Origin: an uncultured Lachnoclostridium sp.
GTDB taxonomy: Bacteria > Bacillota > Clostridia > Lachnospirales > Lachnospiraceae
Reading direction: 5' to 3'
Length of the DNA stretch: 64,000 nt
Assembly (NCBI GenBank): GCA_944376715.1
Contig: CALWDO010000004.1
Span: 42,364-106,363 of the forward strand
In this document: piece by piece, positions 34,032 to 43,520 of the stretch
How the letters are laid out: the number at the start of each line of letters is the position of its first letter
How positions within the stretch are numbered: position 1 is the first letter of the stretch
Notes under the pieces: generated by a model
Databases searched by the model: none
What the model was told of the DNA's origin: nothing
What the model saw: the letters and a program-made list of their open reading frames with translations, nothing else
Program-made: the position numbers and the translations under genes

Positions 34032-34589
34032 TTAAACGCGGGACAGATACTCTCCGGTCCTCGTGTCAATCTTGATCTTGTCTCCCTGCTCTACGAACAG
34101 CGGAACGCTTACTACTGCACCAGTCTCAACGGTAGCCGGTTTGGTCGCTCCGGTAGCCGTATCTCCTTTGAATCCCGGCTCTGTATCCGTAATCTCCAGC
34201 TCTACAAACAGAGGCGGCTCCACCGCGAATACATTGCCATTGTAAGAGCAGACCTTCACCATCTCGTTCTCTTTAACAAATTTCAGAGCGTCACCGATAT
34301 CGTCTTTATTCAGGGCAATCTGGTCAAATGTTTCTGTATTCATAAAATGGAACAGGTCTCCATCGCTGTACAGATACTGCATCTCAACACGGTCAATACG
34401 CGCTGCCGGAAATTTCTCCGTGGGACGGAAGGTTTTCTCAACCACACCGCCATTGATGATATTTTTCAGTTTCGTTCTGACAAAAGCCGCACCTTTTCCC
34501 GGTTTTACATGCTGAAACTCCAAAATCTGATAAACATTTCCTTCAATCTCCAAGGTAATGCCGTTCCTAAAATCTCCTGCTGAAATCAT
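34032..34589 (-). CDS. efp: Translation elongation factor P
   Basis: Relieves ribosome stalling at polyproline. A 185-residue protein with three beta-barrel domains: N-terminal KOW-like domain with the loop [12 protein letters not shown], whose Lys near 32 is the site modified in other bacteria; OB domains with the family C-terminal motif [25 protein letters not shown] lies 8 bases before the ATG. Confidence 0.97.
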   Translation of the reverse strand: MISAGDFRNGITLEIEGNVYQILEFQHVKPGKGAAFVRTKLKNIINGGVVEKTFRPTEKFPAARIDRVEMQYLYSDGDLFHFMNTETFDQIALNKDDIGDALKFVKENEMVKVCSYNGNVFAVEPPLFVELEITDTEPGFKGDTATGATKPATVETGAVVSVPLFVEQGDKIKIDTRTGEYLSRV

Positions 34590-34610
34590 TCTGTTTTCCT
34601 CCTTACGTTG

Positions 34611-34634
34611 TGTGAGGAACGCATAATCCTCACA
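34611..34634. promoter_or_regulatory. Hairpin in the efp leader
   Basis: TGTGAGGA and TCCTCACA form an 8-bp stem with an 8-base loop, between the promoter and the efp ribosome site. It may stabilise the leader; no known riboswitch was recognised. Confidence 0.5.
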
Positions 34635-34643
34635 GTTTATACT

Positions 34644-34672
34644 ATTTTATAATAGAATGACTATTATTTCAA
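34644..34672 (-). promoter_or_regulatory. Promoter of efp
   Basis: On the minus strand TTGAAA (34667-34672), 17 bases, TAAAAT (34644-34649). Confidence 0.65.
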
Positions 34673-34680
34673 CTATTTTT

Positions 34681-35202
34681 TCAGATACCCCGAATCCGGC
34701 GCGTCTCCTGCCGGATAATCTGCGCTACCTGATATATATTTCTTCCATCTGTCCGGATGCAGAGATGAGCTGTCCTTCGATAACTGTTCTCCCTTTCTCT
34801 CATCAGCCGTTCCACTCTCTGCTCCAGATCTTCCCCGTTCAGCATGGGACGGCTTCCGTCGCTCTTGACCCTTCCCAGAATCGTCTCTTTCTCCGCCGTC
34901 AGATAAATCACGCAGCCCAGGGCCCGGAGCAATCTTTGATTTTCCTCCCGGACCGGCATGCCTCCTCCCACGGAGATCACGGAATGTCTGGTATCTTCCT
35001 GCATTCTCCTGAGAAGATCTGTCTCCAGATCCCGAAAATAGGGCTCTCCGTATTCGGAAAAAATATCCGGAATACTCTGCTTTTGCTCGGCGGCAATCCG
35101 GTCGTCTGTATCCACAAAATGCAGGCCTTTTTCCTGAGCCAGCAGCTTCCCGACCGTCGTTTTTCCCGCGCCCATAAAACCAATTAAAATCAGATTGTCC
35201 AT
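34681..35202 (-). CDS. aroK: Shikimate kinase
   Basis: Phosphorylates shikimate at the 3-hydroxyl in the aromatic amino acid pathway. A 173-residue P-loop kinase: ILIGFMGAGKTTVGKLLA (Walker A), FVDTDDRI with the shikimate-binding Asp, YGEPYFRDLE with the binding Arg, ISVGGGMPVR, and lid region SDGSRPML. GAGGACAGG precedes the ATG. Follows nrdR by 9 bases. Confidence 0.94.
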   Translation of the reverse strand: MDNLILIGFMGAGKTTVGKLLAQEKGLHFVDTDDRIAAEQKQSIPDIFSEYGEPYFRDLETDLLRRMQEDTRHSVISVGGGMPVREENQRLLRALGCVIYLTAEKETILGRVKSDGSRPMLNGEDLEQRVERLMRERENSYRRTAHLCIRTDGRNIYQVAQIIRQETRRIRGI

Positions 35203-35211
35203 ACCTGTCCT

Positions 35212-35661
35212 CTAACCTAACATCTTTTTCAATTCATCCATAAATGTGTTTACATCTTTAAATTCCCGATAAACAGACGCGAACCGCACATATGCGACCG
35301 AATCCAGATCTTTCAGTTTCTCCATCACCATCTCTCCGATCTCACGGCTGGAGATCTCTCTCGCCTCTTTTTTAAAGATGCTTGCCTCCACTTCATCGAT
35401 CATAGATTTCACTTGATCCGCAGAAATAGGCCTTTTATGGCAGGCGCGGAATACGCCGCCTTCAATCTTGGAGCGGTCATAAGTCTCCCTGTTGTTGTCT
35501 TTTTTAATCACGATCAGGGGAATCATCTCAACCTTTTCATAGGTCGTGAAACGCTGCCTGCACACATCGCACTCTCTCCTGCGCCGGATCGCGTTTCCGT
35601 CCTCCGCCGGCCTGGAGTCAATCACCCTGGTATTATCTTTCCCGCAAAATGGACACCTCAT
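35212..35661 (-). CDS. nrdR: Transcriptional repressor NrdR
   Basis: Zinc-finger and ATP-cone repressor of ribonucleotide reductase genes. The zinc ribbon has MRCPFCGKDN and ECDVCRQRFTTYE; the ATP cone covers about 46-136. Length 149 is standard. AAGGAGG lies 8 bases before the ATG. No ribonucleotide reductase genes are in the window. Confidence 0.97.
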   Translation of the reverse strand: MRCPFCGKDNTRVIDSRPAEDGNAIRRRRECDVCRQRFTTYEKVEMIPLIVIKKDNNRETYDRSKIEGGVFRACHKRPISADQVKSMIDEVEASIFKKEAREISSREIGEMVMEKLKDLDSVAYVRFASVYREFKDVNTFMDELKKMLG

Positions 35662-35777
35662 TAGAATCCTCCTTATTTGTTTCAGTATATAACAGGAACA
35701 TTTTTCCTGTCAATCATGCGTTGTTTTTCACATGAACCCGGGAAGCTCCCGCATACAATTATGAAAAAAGGGAAATC

Positions 35778-36056
35778 ATGAAAAACCAACTCCGTTTCTG
35801 TGAACTGAAACAAAAAGACGTCATCAACCGATGCGACTGCAAAAGGCTGGGGCGGATCTGCGACTTCATTTTTGACGAATGCAGCGGACGTATCTGCGCT
35901 ATCGTCATTCCCGGGCCATTCCGTCTATGGGGTTTTCTGGGACCGGACCGGGAATATGTTATCCCTTGGAACAAGATCTGCCAGATAGGCCCCGACATTA
36001 TCCTGGTGGAAGTCTGTGTGGAAGAAGTTCTCTGTCAAAGAAAAATCTGGAATTGA
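35778..36056 (+). CDS. ymxH: YlmC/YmxH-family PRC-barrel protein
   Basis: A 92-residue sporulation-associated protein of the YlmC/YmxH family. The PRC-barrel pattern is ELKQKDVINRCDCKRLG, IVIPGP, REYVIPWNKICQIGPDIILV. It lies just upstream of sigG in the same direction, as is common in Clostridia. AAAAAAGGG precedes the ATG. Probably expressed in the forespore programme; function unknown. Confidence 0.9.
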   Translation: MKNQLRFCELKQKDVINRCDCKRLGRICDFIFDECSGRICAIVIPGPFRLWGFLGPDREYVIPWNKICQIGPDIILVEVCVEEVLCQRKIWN

Positions 36057-36133
36057 ATATTTGCTTTCCTTTTGCATAACCAATTTTTTTTGGGAAATGC
36101 TTTTATTAAATGTGACGCGGCAGGAGGGAAGCA

Positions 36134-36910
36134 ATGATTTTGAACAAGGTGGAAATCTGCGGAGTCAACACATCGAAACTCCCGCTTCTTACAAATGAGG
36201 AGAAAGAAATGCTATTTGAACGGATACAAAAAGGGGACATGGAAGCCAGAGAACTGTACATCAAAGGAAACCTGCGGCTGGTGCTCAGTGTGATCAAGCG
36301 TTTTTCCTCCAGCAGTGAAAATGCGGATGATCTGTTCCAGATCGGCTGCATCGGGCTCATGAAAGCCATCGACAATTTTGACTGCACCCTGGACGTAAAG
36401 TTCAGTACTTACGCAGTGCCCATGATCGTGGGCGAGATACGCCGTTATCTGCGGGACAACAACAGCATCCGCGTCAGCCGGTCCCTGAGAGATACCGCAT
36501 ATAAAGCCATCTATGCCAAAGAAAAACTTTTAAAGGAAAATTCACGGGAACCCACGATCCAGGAAATTTCCGATGCCGTCGGCATCCCGAAGGAAGAAAT
36601 CGTCTATGCGCTGGACGCGATCCAGAGCCCCGTAAGCCTGTATGATCCTGTCTATACCGAAGGCGGAGATACTCTCTATGTGATGGACCAGATCAGCGAC
36701 CGAAAAAACAAGGAAGAAAACTGGGTAGAAAATCTGTCTCTTTCCGAAGCCATGAAACGTCTGACCCCAAGAGAAAACCATATCATCAATCTTCGATTCT
36801 TTGAAGGAAAAACACAAATGGAAGTGGCCGAAGAGATCCACATATCCCAGGCACAGGTCAGCCGCCTGGAAAAAAATGCGCTGAAAACCATGCGCAGTTA
36901 CCTTAAATAA
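36134..36910 (+). CDS. sigG: Sporulation sigma factor SigG (forespore, late)
   Basis: RNA polymerase sigma factor for late forespore genes. The N-terminal NKVEICGVNTSKLPLL is the SigG hallmark that binds anti-sigma CsfB/SpoIIAB-type partners. Region 2 includes NLRLVLSVIKRF, DDLFQIGCIGLMKAIDNFD and FSTYAVPMIVGEIRRYL; region 3 and region 4 end with EVAEEIHISQAQVSRLEKNA. Length 258. GGAGG precedes the ATG. It converges on the sigE operon across a shared terminator. Confidence 0.97.
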   Translation: MILNKVEICGVNTSKLPLLTNEEKEMLFERIQKGDMEARELYIKGNLRLVLSVIKRFSSSSENADDLFQIGCIGLMKAIDNFDCTLDVKFSTYAVPMIVGEIRRYLRDNNSIRVSRSLRDTAYKAIYAKEKLLKENSREPTIQEISDAVGIPKEEIVYALDAIQSPVSLYDPVYTEGGDTLYVMDQISDRKNKEENWVENLSLSEAMKRLTPRENHIINLRFFEGKTQMEVAEEIHISQAQVSRLEKNALKTMRSYLK

Positions 36911-36913
36911 AAT

Positions 36914-36949
36914 AGGACTGTCCTGAAATATCTCTCTCAGGGCAGTCCT
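36914..36949. terminator. Bidirectional terminator between sigG and sigE
   Basis: A 13-bp stem AGGACTGTCCTGA/TCAGGGCAGTCCT with one G-T pair and a 10-base loop, flanked by A-rich sequence on one side and TATGTTTT on the other. It sits between convergent genes. Confidence 0.8.
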
Positions 36950-36957
36950 TATGTTTT

Positions 36958-37698
36958 CTATTCGTATTTAACGATTTCTTTTTTCAGCCGTCCGATAATT
37001 TTCTTTTCCAGCCTGGAAATATACGACTGGGAAATCCCCAGCAGGTCAGCCACTTCTTTCTGTGTCATCTCTTTGCCCGCCGGGTGGTTTAATCCAAAAC
37101 GCAGCTCTATGATCGTCTTTTCTCTCTTGGAGAGCTTGGACAGAGCTTTTTTCAGAAGTTTCCTTTCCACTTCATTCTCCAGGTCTCTGTATATAATGTC
37201 TTCATCTGTCCCCAGGATGTCCGAAAGGAGCAGTTCGTTGCCGTCCCAGTCCACATTCAGCGGTTCGTCGATGGATACTTCCATCCGCAGCTTGCTGTTT
37301 CTCCGCAAATACATCAATATTTCATTTTCAATACATCGGGATGCGTACGTGGCCAGTTTTATGTTCTTATTTCTTTTAAAAGTGTTAATGGCTTTGATCA
37401 GTCCGATCGTCCCAATGGAAATCAGATCTTCCACACCTACCCCTGTGTTGTCGAATTTTTTGGCTATGTATACAACCAGACGCAGATTGTGCTCGATCAG
37501 CGTCGCTTTCGCCTGCTGTTCCTGTTCCGTCTCCAGTCCCAGAATCGCTTTTGTCTCTTCCTCTGCGTTAAGCGGCGGCGGAAGGATCTCCGCTCCTCCG
37601 ATATAATGTATTTCTCCTTTTCCGGAAAAAAACATGCTCTTGAACCGCGGAGCAACTTTCAGCTGAATCTGATGTGGAATCGTCACCTTGATAATCAT
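36958..37698 (-). CDS. sigE: Sporulation sigma factor SigE (mother cell, early)
   Basis: Mother-cell sigma factor made as an inactive precursor. The N-terminal pro-region (about 1-35, with [19 protein letters not shown]) is followed by [10 protein letters not shown] and region 2 [20 protein letters not shown], then [17 protein letters not shown] and [18 protein letters not shown], all close to B. subtilis SigE. Region 4 ends with [23 protein letters not shown] at 37698 follows GGAGG by 4 bases. Cleavage is expected by the SpoIIGA protease encoded directly upstream. Confidence 0.97.
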   Translation of the reverse strand: MIIKVTIPHQIQLKVAPRFKSMFFSGKGEIHYIGGAEILPPPLNAEEETKAILGLETEQEQQAKATLIEHNLRLVVYIAKKFDNTGVGVEDLISIGTIGLIKAINTFKRNKNIKLATYASRCIENEILMYLRRNSKLRMEVSIDEPLNVDWDGNELLLSDILGTDEDIIYRDLENEVERKLLKKALSKLSKREKTIIELRFGLNHPAGKEMTQKEVADLLGISQSYISRLEKKIIGRLKKEIVKYE

Positions 37699-37708
37699 AA
37701 TGCCTCCT

Positions 37709-38488
37709 CTATGAGGATAGCAGGTCACGGTGAAGTATCATCTGGTGCTGCCCTGTCTCGACCGGCGTACATGCCACCAACGGCTTTTTTAATATTCGGA
37801 TACCGTCCGGACATTCCACCTCCATCTCCTCCAGGGTATACGCCTGCAGAAGGCCCTCCTGAGAAATAGTCCGGTAGGGAATGACTCTTGGCAGATTCTC
37901 AAGGCCGGACTGCTGCAGGATCATCCGCAGCAGATTTTTATCCAAAATGCTCACCGGCCTTCCGGAAACCGGATCTCTCAGGCTGTTCCCGGTATCATAC
38001 AAAGCCTCAAGCTGTACCCGGCTCTGACCATGCTTTATCGTGACCTTGCATGTCAAAACGGCCTTACGGTGCCGGTATTTCCGATACGCTTCTCCCGCTA
38101 ATACCAGCAGCGCCGCCACAGTGCCAAGGCCCAGGAACCAGATACCTGCCAACCCGTGGAATTGTTCCAAATATTGCACCATGCCGCCAAACAGCAGCCC
38201 TTCCAGATACACAGATAATATACGTTCTCCCAGATACCTCCAGCCCGGATACGCAGCCCATGTCATCCCCGCAGCCAATATCAGGGTCCCCAGAAAATAC
38301 CCCGCACCATTCAGCTTCGCCGACACTATGGTTAACACACAGGAACCGGCGCCTCCCAGAACAGCCGCCATCAGGATCCTTCGAAGCCGGATCGGAATCC
38401 GTGCTGCCCAGGCAGTAACCATCAGCAGCAGAAAATCCATCCAGAAGTTTTTTACGAACAGCACATCTGCATATACTTCGTAGTACAC
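37709..38488 (-). CDS. spoIIGA: Sigma-E processing peptidase SpoIIGA
   Basis: Septal membrane aspartic protease that cuts pro-SigE. The N-terminal half has about five membrane helices, opening with [21 protein letters not shown], the family signature. The C-terminal half holds the catalytic motif [17 protein letters not shown] (Asp near 166), as in retropepsin-like enzymes. Length 259. It lies upstream of sigE, ending 10 bases before it. Confidence 0.94.
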   Translation of the reverse strand: MYYEVYADVLFVKNFWMDFLLLMVTAWAARIPIRLRRILMAAVLGGAGSCVLTIVSAKLNGAGYFLGTLILAAGMTWAAYPGWRYLGERILSVYLEGLLFGGMVQYLEQFHGLAGIWFLGLGTVAALLVLAGEAYRKYRHRKAVLTCKVTIKHGQSRVQLEALYDTGNSLRDPVSGRPVSILDKNLLRMILQQSGLENLPRVIPYRTISQEGLLQAYTLEEMEVECPDGIRILKKPLVACTPVETGQHQMILHRDLLSS

Positions 38489-38517
38489 TTGCCACCCTCT
38501 CTCATATGGTAATCCCC

Positions 38518-38593
38518 ATTATAGGCAGGAGGCCTTAAAATCTCTGTCGGATACTGCGGTTCCCGAGGGCTTTTTTTACTTCAAAATTCGACA
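38518..38593 (-). promoter_or_regulatory. Candidate spoIIG promoter with Spo0A boxes
   Basis: On the minus strand a -10 TATAAT (38518-38523) is preceded at 21 bases by CCGACA (38545-38550), close to the wide-spaced sigma-A spoIIG promoter of Bacillus. An exact 0A box TGTCGAA lies on the minus strand at 38587-38593 and a near match TGTCGGA on the plus strand at 38545-38551. Activation by phosphorylated Spo0A is inferred. Confidence 0.6.
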
Positions 38594-38658
38594 TTTGTTC
38601 TGGTCTTCTCCTCACTGTCCTGATACAATAAAATAGAAAATCCGAGGAGGTTTTAGCT

Positions 38659-39306
38659 ATGGAAAAAAGTATTTCAAAAGACAACTATGAAACACTATGC
38701 GCCGACTGGCAGAAACGATTTCTACAATTAGATATTAATTCTCTGACAAAAAAACTACCCGAGATCCATTCTGACGGCTCCCGGCTTATAATCTCGCATT
38801 TTCACCGCAGATATGCGGTCAGCCTTCAGGATGGAAGCATATGCTGTCTGGACAGCGATAGTCCTGTCTCTCTGTTCACCAGATTGAACATTTATACATT
38901 ATTCTGGTACTGCAAAGACGAAGTCTCGGCTTCAAACGACTGGATTCCTTTCCGTGACCTGAAAGACGCTTCCCCTTTTGGTCCGGCTTTTCAGCGTTCC
39001 GTCATCCATGTATTTTCAGAAACTTTTTCAGGACATATGAAAGAATTAGAACAGGCATGCCGGTTACTGGGAGGGCGGAAATTAAACATCTCCGATATGG
39101 GCTATGAACTGGATGCATTTCAATGCATTCCGGTACAGTTTTTGTTCTGGGACGGAGACGACGAGTTTCCGGCTCAGTCCAATATTCTCTTTCAGCGAAA
39201 CTGTGTGGACTTCATTCATGTGGAGAGTATTGTCTCCATCGCCTCGGAAGGTCTGGCCCGTCTGTCAGAAGCATCCGGGATCCCGCTTCAGTCAGGCGGG
39301 TTCTGA
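38659..39306 (+). CDS. DUF3786-domain protein
   Basis: A 215-residue cytosolic protein of the DUF3786 family, whose function is unknown. Typical parts are HRRYAVSLQDGSICC, LFTRLNIYTLFWYCK, WIPFRDLKDASPFGPAFQ and ELDAFQCIPVQFLFWDGDDEFPAQ (read as two halves). GGAGG lies 8 bases before the ATG. It is a single-gene unit ending at a terminator shared with thiC. Confidence 0.88.
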   Translation: MEKSISKDNYETLCADWQKRFLQLDINSLTKKLPEIHSDGSRLIISHFHRRYAVSLQDGSICCLDSDSPVSLFTRLNIYTLFWYCKDEVSASNDWIPFRDLKDASPFGPAFQRSVIHVFSETFSGHMKELEQACRLLGGRKLNISDMGYELDAFQCIPVQFLFWDGDDEFPAQSNILFQRNCVDFIHVESIVSIASEGLARLSEASGIPLQSGGF

Positions 39307-39318
39307 TTTCAGAAAACA

Positions 39319-39346
39319 GCTCCTGCAACATACATTTTGCAGGAGC
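39319..39346. terminator. Terminator between DUF3786 gene and thiC
   Basis: A 10-bp perfect stem GCTCCTGCAA/TTGCAGGAGC with an 8-base loop between convergent genes. The flanks are A/T-rich but the T run is weak. Confidence 0.65.
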
Positions 39347-39359
39347 CATAACAGCATAT

Positions 39360-40670
39360 TTACAGAATGTCAATATATTCTCCGGCCAGCGCCTTATTCA
39401 TACTGCGTACCGCGCAGAACTTTCCGCACATACTGCATGTATCGCTGTGATCGTCCTCCGGTTTCCGGCTGTCGCGGATCATCTTTGCCGTCTCCGGGTC
39501 CAGCGCGCAGGCAAATTGTTCGTCCCAGTCCAGTTTGCGGCGGGCGTCTGCCATGCGGTCGTCGATGTCTCTGGCTCCCGGAACACCTTTGGCAATATCT
39601 GCCGCATGCGCAGCGATCTTAGAGGCAATGATACCCTGTTTCACATCTTCCACATTCGGCAGCGCAAGATGCTCTGCCGGCGTCACATAACACAGGAACG
39701 CCGCGCCGTTCATAGCAGCCACCGCTCCTCCGATGGCTCCGGTAATATGGTCGTACCCGGGCGCGATATCCGTCACCAGCGGCCCCAATACATAAAATGG
39801 CGCTCCCATGCAGATACTCTTCTGTACTTCCATATTGGCAGCCACCTGATTCAGCGGCACGTGGCCCGGTCCTTCCACCATCACCTGAACATTGTGGTCC
39901 CATGCACGTTTGGTCAGCTCACCAAGACGCACCAGTTCTTCAATCTGGCACACGTCCGTGGCATCGGCAAGGCATCCGGGACGGCATGCGTCTCCCAAAG
40001 AAATCGTCACATCATACTGCTCACAGATATCCAGGATTTCATCAAAATATTCATAAAATGGATTTTCCTGCCCCGTCATGCTCATCCAGGCAAATACCAG
40101 ACTGCCTCCACGGCTGACAATATTCATTTTTCTCTTATGTTTCCGGATCTGCTCGATCGTTTTTCTGGTGATCCCGCAGTGAAGCGTAACGAAATCTACT
40201 CCGTCTTCCGCATGAAGACGGACTACATCTATAAAATCTTTTGCTGTCAATGTGGCGAGATCGCGCTGATAATGAATCACACTGTCATACACCGGTACCG
40301 TACCGATCATAACCGGACATTCATGGGTCAGTTTCTGGCGGAACGGCTGCGTATTGCCATGACTGGACAGATCCATGATCGCTTCTGCTCCCAGTTTTAC
40401 CGCACTCATTACTTTTTCCATTTCAATATTATAATCTTTACAGTCCCGGGATACGCCCAGATTTACGTTGATTTTAGTACGGAGCATACTGCCGACTCCT
40501 TCCGGGTCCAGACAAGTATGACGTTTGTTGGCGCAGATTACCACTTTCCCCTCTGCCACCAGCTTCATCAGCTGCTCCAACGGCATCTTTTCTTTTTCCG
40601 CCACAATCTTCATTTCTTTTGTGGCGATCCCTTTCCTTGCCGCATCCATCTGTGTTGTATACTGTTCCAT
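39360..40670 (-). CDS. thiC: Phosphomethylpyrimidine synthase ThiC
   Basis: Radical SAM enzyme that rearranges aminoimidazole ribotide to HMP phosphate for thiamine. Short Firmicute form of 436 residues. Marks: [68 protein letters not shown], and the C-terminal cluster [14 protein letters not shown] at 40670 is favoured over an ATG two codons earlier that touches GGAGA. Last gene of the TPP-regulated operon. Confidence 0.97.
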   Translation of the reverse strand: MEQYTTQMDAARKGIATKEMKIVAEKEKMPLEQLMKLVAEGKVVICANKRHTCLDPEGVGSMLRTKINVNLGVSRDCKDYNIEMEKVMSAVKLGAEAIMDLSSHGNTQPFRQKLTHECPVMIGTVPVYDSVIHYQRDLATLTAKDFIDVVRLHAEDGVDFVTLHCGITRKTIEQIRKHKRKMNIVSRGGSLVFAWMSMTGQENPFYEYFDEILDICEQYDVTISLGDACRPGCLADATDVCQIEELVRLGELTKRAWDHNVQVMVEGPGHVPLNQVAANMEVQKSICMGAPFYVLGPLVTDIAPGYDHITGAIGGAVAAMNGAAFLCYVTPAEHLALPNVEDVKQGIIASKIAAHAADIAKGVPGARDIDDRMADARRKLDWDEQFACALDPETAKMIRDSRKPEDDHSDTCSMCGKFCAVRSMNKALAGEYIDIL

Positions 40671-40700
40671 TTCCATTCTCCTTTTCGGTAAAAATTATAT

Positions 40701-41498
40701 TTACATAGCCGATTCCCATCTCAGACCATATATATGGTTGACCGGACCGGATCCTTTTCCCAGATTCAATCCCGCTTCCAAAGCCCCGGTGAGATACGTC
40801 TTCGCCTTCCTTACGGCTTCTTCCAGGCTGTAACCAAGCGCCAGGTTACTGGCAATGGCGCTGGACAGAGTACATCCTGTTCCATGGGTGTTAGGGTTGT
40901 CCACCCTTTTCCCGGGAAGCCAATGCATCCCTCCATTCATGCAAAGCAAGTCGTTGGCGTCGTTTACCCGATGACCGCCTTTGCAAAGAACCGCACAGCC
41001 GCAGGCATTCTGAAGCTTCGCTGCCGCTTTTTCCATATCTTCCGCGTTCCGGATTTCCATCCCGGTGAGCACTTCCGTCTCGGGAATATTGGGCGTAATG
41101 ATCTCCGCCAGAGGAAACAGCTGTTCTCTCATGACCTGGACCGCTTCTTCCTGCATCAGGCGGGAACCGCTGGTGGATACCATGACCGGATCCAGAACCA
41201 CGTGCTCCGCCTCATACTGGCGAAGCTTCTCCGCCACCACCTTCATAATCTCCCCGGAAGACAACATCCCGATTTTTACCGCATCCGGGCGAATATCTGT
41301 AAAAACACAATCCAGCTGATTCGCCAGAAACTCTGGATCCGCCTCCATGATTCCATATACGCCGGTCGTATTCTGGGCAGTCAGGGCGGTCACCGCACTC
41401 ATGGCGTATACACCGTGAACGGTCATCGTCTTGATATCTGCCTGAATTCCGGCGCCTCCGCTGGAATCACTTCCGGCGATTGTCAATGCTGTTTTCAT
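40701..41498 (-). CDS. thiD: Hydroxymethylpyrimidine/phosphomethylpyrimidine kinase
   Basis: Phosphorylates HMP and HMP-P to HMP-PP. Ribokinase-like fold: ALTIAGSDSSGGAGIQADIK at the start, VLDPVMVSTSGSRL, TPNIPETEVLTG, LCKGGH and NTHGTGCTLSSAIASNLA with the catalytic base. Length 265. Its ATG overlaps the thiE stop (ATGA). Confidence 0.97.
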   Translation of the reverse strand: MKTALTIAGSDSSGGAGIQADIKTMTVHGVYAMSAVTALTAQNTTGVYGIMEADPEFLANQLDCVFTDIRPDAVKIGMLSSGEIMKVVAEKLRQYEAEHVVLDPVMVSTSGSRLMQEEAVQVMREQLFPLAEIITPNIPETEVLTGMEIRNAEDMEKAAAKLQNACGCAVLCKGGHRVNDANDLLCMNGGMHWLPGKRVDNPNTHGTGCTLSSAIASNLALGYSLEEAVRKAKTYLTGALEAGLNLGKGSGPVNHIYGLRWESAM

Positions 41499-42127
41499 AT
41501 AAATCCTCCTTTTAAAAAGTCCCGAACTGCCTGCTTTTTATCTTCTGCTGCAAATAGTCCGCTGATCACAGCCACGCCGGCAATTCCGCTTCCCTTCAGT
41601 CTCTGTACATTGTCCAGCCGGATGCCTCCGATTGCCACAGCAGGAATCTTTACAGCGCTGCAGATAGCCTGCAGCTCCTCTAAAGAAAGATTTGTCGCGT
41701 CTGTTTTCGTACTGCTGCCAAATACGGCTCCGCAGCCAATATAATCCGCGCCCGCCGCCTGAGCAGCCAGCGCTTCCTGTACATTGTGAGCGCTTCCTCC
41801 AATGATGAATCCATCTCCCAGATACGCTCTCGCTTTCTCGATCCCCATGTCCGACAAGCCCACATGGACGCCGTCGGCTCCTGACTCCTTCGCAATATCC
41901 GGACGATCATTGACAATAAACGGCACGCCGTATCTTCTGCACAGCGCCCCAATTATTTTTGCTTCTTCTAAAAAAGTTGTGTCGTCCAATTTTTTCTCCC
42001 GAAGCTGCACACAGGTTACTCCTGCATCCAGCATCTCCTCCAGGATTCCTGCAAGGGTCTCTCCTTCTTTCAGCCAGCTTCGGTCTGTCACCGCGTACAG
42101 CCGAAGTTTCTCTGCTTCTATCTTCAT
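41495..42127 (-). CDS. thiE: Thiamine-phosphate synthase
   Basis: Joins HMP-PP and thiazole phosphate to thiamine phosphate. TIM barrel: LYAVTDRSWL, VTCVQLREKKLD, FIVNDRPDIA, GADGVHVGLSDM, IGGSAHNVQEALAA, YIGCGAVFGSSTK, VAIGGI. Length 210. ATG overlaps the thiM stop (ATGA). Confidence 0.97.
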   Translation of the reverse strand: MKIEAEKLRLYAVTDRSWLKEGETLAGILEEMLDAGVTCVQLREKKLDDTTFLEEAKIIGALCRRYGVPFIVNDRPDIAKESGADGVHVGLSDMGIEKARAYLGDGFIIGGSAHNVQEALAAQAAGADYIGCGAVFGSSTKTDATNLSLEELQAICSAVKIPAVAIGGIRLDNVQRLKGSGIAGVAVISGLFAAEDKKQAVRDFLKGGFI

Positions 42128-42921
42128 TTTGTCGATATCTCCTCTCCCCGGCAGATCCGGTCCGCTTCATCAAACAGGTACCGGTGAAAACTTCCCATCC
42201 CTTCTTTTGCCGCGTCCGTATCTTTTCCCGCTTCCTCGGAGCTTTCCTTCCAGATCCGGCCCGCTTCCAGCGCCGCTTCATATGCAGGTATATCCGCAGA
42301 AATAAACATGGCGCAGAGCGCAGACAGCATACATCCGCCTCCTGTAATCCTGGCAATCCTCCCGTCGCCGCCGCTTAAGCTCTCTGTCTTTACACCATCC
42401 GACACCGCATCCTGATTTCCGCTGACCAGCACTGTGCAGTTGTATGCCCGGGCCAGTTCTTCGGCAACCTTTTTCTGGCCGTCCAGATCCAGGGTTATCC
42501 CGCTTTCTACTCCGTCCGCCACCCCGCGCTGAAGATGCAGAAGCGTACACGCTTCTCCCTGGTTGCAGCGGATCAGGGACGGCTTTACCTGTTTCAGCAG
42601 CTCCATCATTCCATCCCGGCGGAAACGGCTTGCGCCAACCCCCACCGGATCCAGAACCACCGGATGCCCCAGTTCATTGGCCTTTCGTCCTGCTCTCGCA
42701 CATGCCAGGAACTTTTCTCTGTTCGGAACTCCCGTATTAAGCAGTGTTCCATGGCACTCTGCCGTGATCTCTTCGGCTTCCTCCGGATCCTGTGCCATGA
42801 TCGCGCTTCCTCCGCACGCCAGCAGGATGTTCGCCACATCCTGCATGGTGACTGGATTCGTCAGGCAATGAATCCGCGGTTTCACAAGATGAAGTTTCAC
42901 AAGTATCTCTTTTCTCTCCAT
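42124..42921 (-). CDS. thiM: Hydroxyethylthiazole kinase
   Basis: Salvage kinase that phosphorylates hydroxyethylthiazole (THZ). Marks: HCLTNPVTMQDVANILLACG, MAQDPEEAEEI, GVGASRFR, VSGNQDAVSDG and ARITGGGCMLSAL. Length 265. It follows thiW by one base. With no thiG, thiS or thiH in the operon, the thiazole half is probably salvaged. Confidence 0.96.
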   Translation of the reverse strand: MERKEILVKLHLVKPRIHCLTNPVTMQDVANILLACGGSAIMAQDPEEAEEITAECHGTLLNTGVPNREKFLACARAGRKANELGHPVVLDPVGVGASRFRRDGMMELLKQVKPSLIRCNQGEACTLLHLQRGVADGVESGITLDLDGQKKVAEELARAYNCTVLVSGNQDAVSDGVKTESLSGGDGRIARITGGGCMLSALCAMFISADIPAYEAALEAGRIWKESSEEAGKDTDAAKEGMGSFHRYLFDEADRICRGEEISTK

Positions 42922-42922
42922 C

Positions 42923-43435
42923 TTATCTCTGTGTTCCCATCATCTGCCGGAACGCTCCGCCTTTCTCCAGAACCGTAATCAACGCAAAGGCAAGAATACT
43001 TCCCGCCACTGTAGATACCAGAAACGGCACTACATATACAAATAATCCCACCGGTTCTGTTCCCATTAAAAATTTTGCCACCGGATAAGCCGCAATTCCT
43101 CCCAGGATTCCCGTACCCAGCGCTTCCGCCACACAGGTAGGAGCAAGTTTCTTCGTACCCATATACATCAGTCCGCAGCAAAGCGCCCCTACCATGCTGC
43201 CGGGAAATGCCATCAGACTTCCCAGACCCAGGATATTGCGCAGGAGACTTGCCACAAAAGCAATACCTACGCCCCACCAGGGTCCCAGTGTTACTGCCGC
43301 CAGGATATTGACCATATGCTGAACCGGCGCACATTTACTGCCTGCCACCGGGAAGCTGAGCATGCTCCCCACCACCGCAATCGCGGTCAGTACTCCCGCC
43401 AGGGCAATCCTTTTCGTTGCATCGTTTGTTCTCAT
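42923..43435 (-). CDS. thiW: ThiW, substrate-binding component of a thiazole/thiamine-precursor ECF transporter
   Basis: A 170-residue protein with five or six hydrophobic helices, the S component of an ECF transporter. The start IALAGVLTAIAVVGSMLSFP and SKCAPVQHMVNILAAVTLG are typical of ThiW. It should bring in THZ for ThiM, using energy units encoded elsewhere. First gene after the TPP riboswitch; GGAGGAGAAAGGAG precedes the ATG. Confidence 0.92.
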   Translation of the reverse strand: MRTNDATKRIALAGVLTAIAVVGSMLSFPVAGSKCAPVQHMVNILAAVTLGPWWGVGIAFVASLLRNILGLGSLMAFPGSMVGALCCGLMYMGTKKLAPTCVAEALGTGILGGIAAYPVAKFLMGTEPVGLFVYVVPFLVSTVAGSILAFALITVLEKGGAFRQMMGTQR

Positions 43436-43483
43436 ATTCCATTCTCCTTTCTCCTCCTGTTGGACAAACGCCCATAAAAAACA

Positions 43484-43502
43484 GGGACGCCAACGGCGTC
43501 CC
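43484..43502 (-). terminator. TPP riboswitch expression-platform terminator
   Basis: An 8-bp stem GGGACGCC/GGCGTCCC with a 3-base loop, followed on the minus strand by GTTTTTT. It lies just after the aptamer and before the thiW ribosome site, so TPP binding should end transcription here. Confidence 0.9.
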
Positions 43503-43520
43503 CAGTCATTTTCCGGTATC

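Noticed and set aside
36070-36125. Possible SigF/SigG-type promoter (GCATA and GGGAAATGC) upstream of sigG.
   Set aside because: Spacing of about 13 bases is too short for the SigF consensus and the -10 match is poor.
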